A stretch of 64,000 bases of DNA, taken from the NCBI RefSeq assembly GCF_004363315.1, contig NZ_SNYL01000012.1, positions 30,091-94,090 of the forward strand, read 5' to 3'. Both the position numbers and the translations under genes were made by a program. The notes beneath the pieces were generated by a model. It had not been told where the DNA came from and did no database searches. It was given only the letters and a program-made list of their open reading frames with translations. The DNA comes from Tepidicella xavieri (lineage in GTDB: Bacteria; Pseudomonadota; Gammaproteobacteria; Burkholderiales; Burkholderiaceae_C). Shown in pieces: positions 8,475-15,469 of the stretch; position 1 is the first letter of the stretch; each line of letters opens with the position of its first letter.

Positions 8475-9302
8475 ATGGACAAGCCCCGAGCCGCCAATCC
8501 GCCGTATCGCTTGCCGCCGCGCCTGTTTGACGCGCGCTGCCGGGCCTGCTGGTTCGCGGCCGCTGTGCTGGCGTTGGTGGTGGCCAGTTTCTGGTCGCTG
8601 GACTTGCAGTGGCGCCAGTTCTTCTCTTGGGAGGCCCTGCGCAGCATGGGCCGATTCGCGAGCGAGTTCTTCCCGCCCGACCTGTCGCCGGCCTTTGCGC
8701 GCCGGGTGGCCCTGGCGGCGTGGGAGACGTTGGCCATGTCGGTGGTGGGCACTGGGCTGGCGGCACTGGCTGGCCTGGCGCTGGCTTTGCCCGGCAGCCG
8801 CTTGCATCCAGGGGATCGGGCCTGGGCGCGCGGCCTGACCCGCTGGCTGCTCAACGCCCTGCGTTCCATTCCCGAACTGGTGTGGGCGGCCTTGCTGCTC
8901 ATCTCGGCGGGGCTGGGGCCATTGGCCGGCACGCTGGCGCTGGCCATGCACACCACGGGCGTGCTGGGCCGGCTGTTTGCCGAAGCCATCGAAAACGCCC
9001 CGGCCGGCCCTGGCGATGCCCTGCGCGTGCAGGGGATGGGCAACGACCGGGTGTTCCTGTATGCCACCTTGCCGCAAGTGCTACCGCAGCTGTTGAGCTA
9101 CACGCTCTATCGCTGGGAAAACAACATCCGTGCTGCAGCCATTCTGGGGGTGGTGGGGGCTGGTGGTCTGGGGCAGCTGCTGGCCTTCCACATGGGGCTG
9201 TTTCAGATCGACAAAACGGCCACCGTGCTGGCGGCCATGTTGCTCATGGTGGCGGCGGTGGATGCCGCGAGCCACGGCATCCGCCGTGCGCTGACCCGTT
9301 GA
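8475..9302 (+). CDS. PhnE-like ABC transporter permease 2
   Basis: The 275-residue permease pairs with the upstream one. Both contain the motifs LRSIPELVWA and SYTxYRWE, followed by VVGAGGLGQ or FVGAGGLGQQ, so the two genes arose by duplication and diverged. Hydrophobic spans lie near residues 22-40, 80-105, 130-160, 205-230 and 245-265. ATG at 8475 follows the previous stop by four bases. It is the last gene of the transporter operon and ends 18 bases from the convergent CYTH/CHAD gene with no clear terminator between them. Confidence 0.86.
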   Translation: MDKPRAANPPYRLPPRLFDARCRACWFAAAVLALVVASFWSLDLQWRQFFSWEALRSMGRFASEFFPPDLSPAFARRVALAAWETLAMSVVGTGLAALAGLALALPGSRLHPGDRAWARGLTRWLLNALRSIPELVWAALLLISAGLGPLAGTLALAMHTTGVLGRLFAEAIENAPAGPGDALRVQGMGNDRVFLYATLPQVLPQLLSYTLYRWENNIRAAAILGVVGAGGLGQLLAFHMGLFQIDKTATVLAAMLLMVAAVDAASHGIRRALTR

Positions 9303-9320
9303 GCAGGGCGTGGCGCGGCT

Positions 9321-10865
9321 TTACTCGCGCTGTTGTGCCATGGCCTGTGCCTGCCGGTCCAGGCTCGCGCCCACGCCGCGCAGGAAATACACCAGCCGTT
9401 CGGCCGCGCCCGTGCTTTGCAGGCACGCCGCGGCCTGCCAGGCGTCTCGGGCCTGGCCGATGCGGGTTTGCCAGTCGGTGGCCTCGCCGGCCCAGCGGCT
9501 GGCTTGCCGCTGGCGCTTGCGCGACATGGCGCCGGCCAGGGCCTCGCTGCCATAGCGCAGCCGTTTGGCCAGCAGCCGGGCTTCGTGCAGGCTGGCCAGA
9601 TCAATGGCGCCATGTTCCGCGCTGTCGAGCAGGCGATGCAGTTGGCGGTGCCAGCGCTGCAGCCGCTGGCGGGCGGCTTGCCGGCCAAAGCCCTGTCCAC
9701 CGGCGCCCATGCGCCACAGCGCTTCGGCCAATTGCAGCAGCCCGAGTCCGGTGGCGGGGGTGGCGAGCTGCGCGCGCACGGCCCGGCGCTGCGCTTGGCA
9801 CGCTTGCGCCAGGCGGTCGATGGCGGCCTGCCATTCGCTGGCCGCGCCTGGCCAGGCGTCGGCCCAGGCCGGCAGGGTTTCGGTGCGCGCCACGTCCAGA
9901 TTGCGCTGCTCGCCCAGCGCTTGCAGCAGAGGCCGCAGGGGCGCATGATCGATGGGCCATGGCCACCAGGGCCGCAGCAGCTTTTCCATGCTGCGCCAGC
10001 GCCGCCAGCCGACGCGGGCCTGGTGCACCAGTTCCGGGGCATCGGCGTGCCACAGGGCTTCGAGGTTGCGGGTGAACTGTTCCAGCATGTCAGCCATGGC
10101 CCGTTGGGCCAGCGCCCAGGGCGTCTCGCCGTCCCGCGGTAGCAGGCGGGCGGCCTTGGTCACGCCGTGCAGGGTGCCGTCGGCCAGTGCCTGGGCGCGT
10201 TCGGCCTTGCTGCGGCTCGATGGCAGGCAGGGAACGCGAGCGGCCAACTCCCGTGCCAGATCGAACAGCGCCGCCGGGTCGCCCTGGATCAACTCCAGCT
10301 CCAGCTCGGCAAAGGCGTCCATGCGCCCGCTGGCTTTGGCCACGCCCGCGTCGAAGGCCACTTCCACCACGCTGCCATCGCGTCGGCGTACCCGCCAGGT
10401 GGTGCGCTCGCAGCGCGTCTCGAAGCTCGGCTGCAACCGCTCAAACCATTGATCTGCCGGGTCCAGCGTCTCCCAGGCCGTTCCTTGCAGGGCAGCGCGC
10501 TGCAACTGACCGTCCGGCACATCGGTTTCCCACTCGCCCCGCTGGCTCAAGCCGCCCTGGGCGAGCCCAGCGGTTTTGAGGGTCTGCTTCCATGGGCCGG
10601 CCGCGCCGTCGCCGGGCGGGGCGTCGAGCGTTTGGCGCAGCCGCAAAGCGCAGCGGTGTTGGCGCAGTTGCTGATCGGGCGTGTCGAAGTAGCGGTTGAC
10701 CAGCCAGCGGCGCAGAGCCCGCCGCCGCGCCAGACTCGGGCTGCGGGCGATGCGCTGACGCGCCTCGTCGGGCGGCAAGCCCAACACCAGCAATTTGAGC
10801 TCGACTTCCACGGGATGGGGTGCTGCCGGGCTGGCGGCAGGGGTATGCGACGGTTTTGGAGCCAT
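9321..10865 (-). CDS. CYTH and CHAD domain-containing protein
   Basis: The 514-residue protein has an N-terminal CYTH (triphosphate tunnel) domain, residues about 20-225. Its opening motif [10 protein letters not shown] supplies the ExExK metal/phosphate-binding pattern, and [20 protein letters not shown] is typical. A helical, basic CHAD domain follows (about 255-510), with [18 protein letters not shown] and [18 protein letters not shown] carrying its conserved histidines and arginines. Such proteins act on or bind polyphosphate-type compounds, and the exact activity here is unknown. ATG at 10865 is chosen because the upstream 17 residues do not look conserved. It diverges from argB across 59 bases. 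Confidence 0.9.
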   Translation of the reverse strand: MAPKPSHTPAASPAAPHPVEVELKLLVLGLPPDEARQRIARSPSLARRRALRRWLVNRYFDTPDQQLRQHRCALRLRQTLDAPPGDGAAGPWKQTLKTAGLAQGGLSQRGEWETDVPDGQLQRAALQGTAWETLDPADQWFERLQPSFETRCERTTWRVRRRDGSVVEVAFDAGVAKASGRMDAFAELELELIQGDPAALFDLARELAARVPCLPSSRSKAERAQALADGTLHGVTKAARLLPRDGETPWALAQRAMADMLEQFTRNLEALWHADAPELVHQARVGWRRWRSMEKLLRPWWPWPIDHAPLRPLLQALGEQRNLDVARTETLPAWADAWPGAASEWQAAIDRLAQACQAQRRAVRAQLATPATGLGLLQLAEALWRMGAGGQGFGRQAARQRLQRWHRQLHRLLDSAEHGAIDLASLHEARLLAKRLRYGSEALAGAMSRKRQRQASRWAGEATDWQTRIGQARDAWQAAACLQSTGAAERLVYFLRGVGASLDRQAQAMAQQRE

Positions 10866-10924
10866 GGCGTGTTTGTACCCGGTTTGCGGCACAATTTGAA
10901 CCAACCCATCCCTCATTGGCCATC

Positions 10925-11827
10925 ATGACCCACACCCCCCGCGACACCTCCCACATCCAGCCGCGTGACCGCGCCGAAATCCTGGCCCAGGCGCTGCCCT
11001 ACATCCGCAAGTACCACGGCAAGACCATGGTCATCAAATACGGCGGCAATGCCATGACCGACCCCGAGTTGCAGGCCGCCTTTGCCGAGGACGTGGTGCT
11101 GCTCAAGCTGGTGGGCATCAACCCGGTGGTGGTGCACGGTGGCGGCCCGCAGATCGAAGGGCTGCTCAAGCGCCTGGGCAAGCAGGGGCAATTCATCCAG
11201 GGCATGCGCGTGACCGACGCGGAAACCATGGAAGTGGTCGAATGGGTGCTGGCGGGCGAGGTGCAGCAGGACATTGTGGGCCTGATCAACCGCGCTGGTG
11301 GCAAAGCCGTGGGCCTGACCGGCCGCGACGGGGCCATGATCCATGCCCGCAAGCTGCGCATGGTCGACCAAGCCGACCCGACCAAGGAGCACGACGTGGG
11401 GCAGGTCGGCGACATCGTCGGCATCGACCCCAGCGTGGTCAAAGCCTTGCAGGAAGACCAGTTCATTCCCGTGGTCAGCCCGATTGGCTTTGGTGAGCAG
11501 AACGAAAGCTACAACATCAATGCCGATGTGGTGGCTGCCAAGCTCGCCACGGTATTGCAAGCGGAAAAACTGCTCATGCTGACCAACATTCCCGGCGTGC
11601 TGGACAAGCAGGGCCAGTTGCTGCCGACGCTGACCATGCGCCAGATCGACGAACTCATGGCCGACGGCACCATCAGCGGCGGCATGATTCCCAAGCTGGC
11701 TGGCGCCATCGATGCGGCGCGCAGTGGGGTGAATGCGGTGCACATCATCGATGGGCGCGTGCCTCATGCCATGTTGCTCGAAATCCTGAGCGACCAGGCC
11801 TTCGGCACGATGATCCGCTCTCACTGA
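10925..11827 (+). CDS. argB: Acetylglutamate kinase
   Basis: ArgB phosphorylates N-acetylglutamate in arginine synthesis. The 300-residue protein matches the family length. Its motifs are [11 protein letters not shown] (phosphate loop), [16 protein letters not shown] (substrate binding) and [12 protein letters not shown], with [17 protein letters not shown] at the nucleotide site. The N-terminus IAEIL-like region with [16 protein letters not shown] suggests the longer, arginine-sensitive form. Feedback inhibition itself cannot be read here. It ends six bases before slmA, a pair often seen together in Burkholderiales, so the two are probably co-transcribed. Confidence 0.97.
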   Translation: MTHTPRDTSHIQPRDRAEILAQALPYIRKYHGKTMVIKYGGNAMTDPELQAAFAEDVVLLKLVGINPVVVHGGGPQIEGLLKRLGKQGQFIQGMRVTDAETMEVVEWVLAGEVQQDIVGLINRAGGKAVGLTGRDGAMIHARKLRMVDQADPTKEHDVGQVGDIVGIDPSVVKALQEDQFIPVVSPIGFGEQNESYNINADVVAAKLATVLQAEKLLMLTNIPGVLDKQGQLLPTLTMRQIDELMADGTISGGMIPKLAGAIDAARSGVNAVHIIDGRVPHAMLLEILSDQAFGTMIRSH

Positions 11828-11833
11828 GCCGCC

Positions 11834-12406
11834 ATGAGCACGCCGCGGCCTCAGCCCGGAGAGCGGCGCTTGCAGATTTTGCAAGCCCTGGCCGACATGC
11901 TGCAGGCCCCGGGTGGCGAGCGGGTCACGACCGCGGCGCTGGCGGCGCGGCTCGGCGTCAGCGAAGCGGCGCTCTACCGCCATTTCGCCAGCAAGGCGCA
12001 GATGTTCGATGCCCTCATCGAGTTCATCGAAACCAGCGTCTTTGGCCTCATCCAGCAGGTGACCGATCGCGAGCCACAGCCCCAGGCCCAGACCCGTCTC
12101 ATCGTCACCCTGCTGTTTCAGTTCGCCGAAAAAAATCCCGGGATGGCGCGTGTCATGGCGGGCGACGCGCTGGTGCTGGAGCACGAGCGCCTCATGGCAC
12201 GCATGGAGCTGTTCTGGGACAAGTTCGAATCCGCGCTCAAGCAGCGACTGCGCGAAGCGCAACACCCGCAGGCGGTGGCCCTGGCGGGCGTTTTGTCAGC
12301 CCTGGCGCAGTCACGCTTGCAGCGTTATGCGCGCAGTGGGTGGCGGCGCCCGCCCAGCGAACGCCTGTCTGAAGTCTGGCCGCTCTTTTTCGACAATCTA
12401 GGGTAA
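11834..12406 (+). CDS. slmA: Nucleoid occlusion factor SlmA (TetR fold)
   Basis: SlmA binds DNA around the chromosome and blocks FtsZ assembly over the nucleoid. The 190-residue protein has a TetR-type helix-turn-helix near residues 30-60 (AALAARLGVSEAALYRHF) and a C-terminal half with FQFAEKNPGMARVMAGDAL and RLQRYARSGWRRPPSE, both close to SlmA. It follows argB by six bases with the start ATGAGCACGCC. Binding sites were not searched for. Its 3' end is about 85 bases before another TetR gene that has its own promoter. Confidence 0.92.
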   Translation: MSTPRPQPGERRLQILQALADMLQAPGGERVTTAALAARLGVSEAALYRHFASKAQMFDALIEFIETSVFGLIQQVTDREPQPQAQTRLIVTLLFQFAEKNPGMARVMAGDALVLEHERLMARMELFWDKFESALKQRLREAQHPQAVALAGVLSALAQSRLQRYARSGWRRPPSERLSEVWPLFFDNLG

Positions 12407-12434
12407 ACCCTAGTGTTGGGCGGACGCCCATGTC

Positions 12435-12475
12435 TTGACGCTGTCACAGTCCTGTCTAAAATAGAACGATCGTTC
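12435..12475 (+). promoter_or_regulatory. Sigma-70-like promoter with TetR operator for the beta-oxidation operon
   Basis: TTGACG (12435-12440) and TAAAAT (12457-12462) are spaced by 16 bases and match a sigma-70 promoter. Directly downstream lies a perfect 12-base palindrome GAACGATCGTTC (12464-12475), ending 15 bases before the TetR start codon. ACGATCGT-type palindromes are usual TetR operators. Placement over the transcription start suggests autorepression and control of the following fatty-acid genes. Confidence 0.7.
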
Positions 12476-12490
12476 GTTTTATTTTTTGAC

Positions 12491-13123
12491 ATGACCGCTG
12501 TCGTCCGCCGCCGTACCGCCGCCCCTGCCCGCGCTGCGCACAAAGGCCAGCAGACCAAGGCCGCCATCATCGATGCCGCCTTGGCGCTGGCCTCGCAAGT
12601 CGGGCTGGAGGGGCTGAGCATCGGCGCCATTGCCGAAGTCATGCAAATGAGCAAGTCTGGCGTGTTTGCCCACTTCGGCTCGCGCGAGGAATTGCAAATC
12701 TCCGTGGTCCGCGAGTATCACGACCGTTTTGAGCGCGAAGTGTTCTATCCCGCGCTTCAAGAGCCCCGTGGGCTGCCCCGCTTGCGCAAGCTGTTCGACA
12801 ACTGGATGCGCCAGACCTCGGCCGAGATCGACTCGGGCTGCATCTACATCAGCGGAGCCGTCGAATTCGACGACCGGCCTGGCCCGGTGCGGGACGCGCT
12901 GGTCGAGACGGTCAACACCTGGCAGGCCGCCATACACCGCGCGGTGCAGCTGGCCATCGCCGAAAAGCATCTCAAGGCCGACGCCGACGCCGCCCAGATC
13001 GCCTTCGAAATCCACGGCCTCATCCTGGCCCTGCACTACGAAGCCCGTTTCCTGCGCAACCCCATGGGGTTGCAACGCGCCCGCCAGGGGTTTGACAACA
13101 TCCTGGCGCGCAACCTTCCCTGA
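12491..13123 (+). CDS. TetR family transcriptional regulator (beta-oxidation)
   Basis: The 210-residue protein has a basic N-terminus (VRRRTAAPARAAHKGQQTK) and a TetR helix-turn-helix at about residues 35-65 (SIGAIAEVMQMSKSGVFAHF). A larger ligand-binding domain follows, containing CIYISGAVEFDDRPGPVRD. It is the first gene behind a promoter with a strong palindrome and lies 36 bases ahead of the acyl-CoA dehydrogenase. It is therefore probably the acyl-CoA-responsive repressor of this operon. The ligand is inferred from context. ATG at 12491 is chosen because upstream in-frame codons overlap the promoter. Confidence 0.88.
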   Translation: MTAVVRRRTAAPARAAHKGQQTKAAIIDAALALASQVGLEGLSIGAIAEVMQMSKSGVFAHFGSREELQISVVREYHDRFEREVFYPALQEPRGLPRLRKLFDNWMRQTSAEIDSGCIYISGAVEFDDRPGPVRDALVETVNTWQAAIHRAVQLAIAEKHLKADADAAQIAFEIHGLILALHYEARFLRNPMGLQRARQGFDNILARNLP

Positions 13124-13159
13124 GTCATCCCTTCGCCACCTTCCACCTAGGAGACCACC

Positions 13160-14956
13160 ATGCCTACCTACACCCCTCCGCTGCGCGACATGCAATTCGT
13201 GCTGCACGAAGTGTTCAACGTCGTCGAAGAACTCAAGGTGTGCCCGCCGCATGCCGAGGTGGACGCCGACACCATCAATGCCGTGTTGGAAGAGGGCGGA
13301 AAATTTGCCGCCGAGGTGGCTTTCCCGCTCAACCTCAGCGGCGACCAGGAAGGCTGCACGCTGGACAAAGCCACCCATGAGGTCAAGGCCCCCAAGGGCT
13401 TCAAAGAGGCCTACAAGACTTACATCGAGGGTGGCTGGCCTGCGCTGAGCTGCGATCCCGAGTACGGCGGCCAGGGCCTGCCCTTCGTGGTGAACCAGGC
13501 CTTCTACGAGATGCTCAACAGCGCCAACCAGGCCTGGACCATGTACCCCGGCCTGAGCCATGGCGCTTACGAGTGTCTGCACGCCCACGGCACCGAGGCA
13601 CAGAAAAAACTGTATCTGCCCAAGCTGGTCAGCGGAGAGTGGACCGGCACCATGTGCCTGACCGAGCCCCATTGCGGTACCGACCTGGGCCTGCTGCGCA
13701 CCAAGGCCGAGCCGCAGCCCGATGGCACCTACAAGCTCACCGGGCAAAAGATTTTCATCTCCGCCGGCGAGCACGACCTGGCCGAGAATATTGTCCACTT
13801 GGTGCTGGCCCGCCTGCCCGATGCGCCCCAAGGCAGCAAAGGCATCAGCCTCTTCTTGGTGCCCAAGTTCCACGTCAAGGCCGACGGCTCGCTGGGCGAG
13901 CGCAATGGCATCTACTGCGGCGGCATCGAGCACAAAATGGGCATCCACGGCAACGCCACCTGCCAGATGATCCTGGACGGGGCCGTCGGCACCCTGGTGG
14001 GCCAACCCAACAAGGGGCTGCAGGCCATGTTCGTGATGATGAACGCCGCCCGCCTGGGCGTGGGCAACCAGTCCGTGGGCCTGACCGAAGTCGCGTTTCA
14101 GAATGCGTTGGCCTACGCCAAGGACCGCATCCAAATGCGCAGCTTGAGCGGCGCCAAGGCCAAGGACAAGCCGGCCGACCCCATCATCGTGCACCCGGAC
14201 GTGCGCAAGATGCTGCTGACGGCCAAAGCCTACGCCGAAGGCGGCCGTGCGCTGCTGACTTTCTGCGCCCTGCTGCTCGACAAAGAGCTGCACCATCCCG
14301 ATGAGAAAGTGCGCCAAGACAGCGCCGACCTGCTGGCCCTGCTCACCCCCATTGCCAAGGCCTTCCTGACCGACAACGGCTTCGAGGCCACCAACCACTG
14401 CCTGCAAGTCTTTGGCGGCCACGGCTACATCAAGGAATGGGGCATGGAGCAGTACGTGCGCGATGCCCGCATCAACATGATCTACGAAGGCACCAACACC
14501 GTGCAGAGCCTGGACCTGCTGGGCCGCAAGGTGCTGGCCAACAACGGCGCCACGTTGAAGAAATTCGGCAAGTTGGTCGCCGCGCTGGTGGAAGAAGAAG
14601 GCGTCAACGAGAAGATGGCCGAGTTCATCAATCCGCTGGCCTACCTGGGCGAGCAGATGACCAAGTTCACCACTGAAATCGGCTTCCGCGGGTTCCAGAA
14701 TCCCGACGAGGTCGGCGCTGCGGCGGTTCCCTACCTGCGGGTGGCCGGGCACCTGGTGTTTGGCTACTTCTTTGCCCGCATGGCCTCGGTGGCGCTCAAG
14801 GCTATCGCCGCCGGCAGCACCGATCCCTTCTACACCGCCAAGCTGCAGACGGCCCGCTTCTATTTCGCCAAGCTCTTCCCCGAGACGGCGACCCTCATGC
14901 GCGTGGCCCGCGCTGGCAGCCAAGTCCTCATGGACACCGACGCCGCCCTGGCTTGA
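13160..14956 (+). CDS. Acyl-CoA dehydrogenase (long form with C-terminal extension)
   Basis: This FAD enzyme introduces the alpha-beta double bond into acyl-CoA. At 598 residues it belongs to the long class with an extra C-terminal domain, like DmdC and its relatives, rather than the roughly 380-residue type. Visible motifs are MCLTEPHCGTDLGLLRTKAE (flavin/substrate loop near 165), YVRDARINMIYEGTN near 435-450 and VQSLDLLGRKVLANNG. It begins behind an extended ribosome site, CCACCTAGGAGAC, the same 13-base leader that precedes the DUF2147 gene. The chain-length preference cannot be told. An electron-transfer flavoprotein would be the partner but is not in the window. Confidence 0.92.
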   Translation: MPTYTPPLRDMQFVLHEVFNVVEELKVCPPHAEVDADTINAVLEEGGKFAAEVAFPLNLSGDQEGCTLDKATHEVKAPKGFKEAYKTYIEGGWPALSCDPEYGGQGLPFVVNQAFYEMLNSANQAWTMYPGLSHGAYECLHAHGTEAQKKLYLPKLVSGEWTGTMCLTEPHCGTDLGLLRTKAEPQPDGTYKLTGQKIFISAGEHDLAENIVHLVLARLPDAPQGSKGISLFLVPKFHVKADGSLGERNGIYCGGIEHKMGIHGNATCQMILDGAVGTLVGQPNKGLQAMFVMMNAARLGVGNQSVGLTEVAFQNALAYAKDRIQMRSLSGAKAKDKPADPIIVHPDVRKMLLTAKAYAEGGRALLTFCALLLDKELHHPDEKVRQDSADLLALLTPIAKAFLTDNGFEATNHCLQVFGGHGYIKEWGMEQYVRDARINMIYEGTNTVQSLDLLGRKVLANNGATLKKFGKLVAALVEEEGVNEKMAEFINPLAYLGEQMTKFTTEIGFRGFQNPDEVGAAAVPYLRVAGHLVFGYFFARMASVALKAIAAGSTDPFYTAKLQTARFYFAKLFPETATLMRVARAGSQVLMDTDAALA

Positions 14957-14985
14957 ACCTTCACCCATCCACCTAGGAGACGCAC

Positions 14986-15435
14986 ATGAAGCTGCTGCAC
15001 GCGAAATCTGCCCTGGCCTTGCTGGCCGGCTGGACCCTGTCGGCCTGTGCTTGGGCGCAGCTCACCCCGGTGGGCACCTGGCACTCGATCGATGACAAGA
15101 CCAAGGAAATCAAGTCCGAGATCGTGATCAGTGAACAGCAGGGGCAGCTGACGGGCCGCATCACCAAGCTGCTGCGTGCCGGCGCCGACCAGAACGCCCG
15201 CTGCACCGAGTGCACCGACGACCGCAAGGACCAGCCCCTGATTGGCCTGGAAATCATCCGCGGCGCCAAGCAGGTCGAGGGCAAGGCGGTGTGGGAAGGT
15301 GGCCGCATCCTCGATCCCGAAAACGGCAAGACCTACAACCTGCGCCTGACCCCGGTCGAAGGTGGCCAGAAACTGGAAGTCCGGGGCTCCATCGGCCCCT
15401 TCGGCCGAACCCAGACCTGGGTGCGCGTGCAGTGA
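14986..15435 (+). CDS. DUF2147 domain exported protein
   Basis: The 149-residue protein has a signal peptide (MKLLHAKSALALLAGWTLSA, cut probably after CAWA). A compact domain follows, with GTWHSIDDKTKEIKSEIVI and GRITKLLRAGADQNARCTECTDD. Two cysteines (CTEC) and the GLEIIRG/WEGGRILDPENGKTY pattern fit DUF2147, an envelope family of unknown function. It sits inside the beta-oxidation operon between the dehydrogenase and the multifunctional enzyme, and its ribosome site duplicates that of the dehydrogenase. Why a periplasmic protein is encoded here is not clear. A link to uptake of fatty acids is only a guess. Confidence 0.85.
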   Translation: MKLLHAKSALALLAGWTLSACAWAQLTPVGTWHSIDDKTKEIKSEIVISEQQGQLTGRITKLLRAGADQNARCTECTDDRKDQPLIGLEIIRGAKQVEGKAVWEGGRILDPENGKTYNLRLTPVEGGQKLEVRGSIGPFGRTQTWVRVQ

Positions 15436-15469
15436 CGCGGCTGGCTCCGCACAATCCCAAGGAATCGAT

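Noticed and set aside
12479..14968. 829-codon minus-strand frame opposite the TetR and acyl-CoA dehydrogenase genes
   Set aside because: It spans two real genes and the gap between them, shows no domain, and has low-complexity His/Gly/Gln composition typical of shadows.
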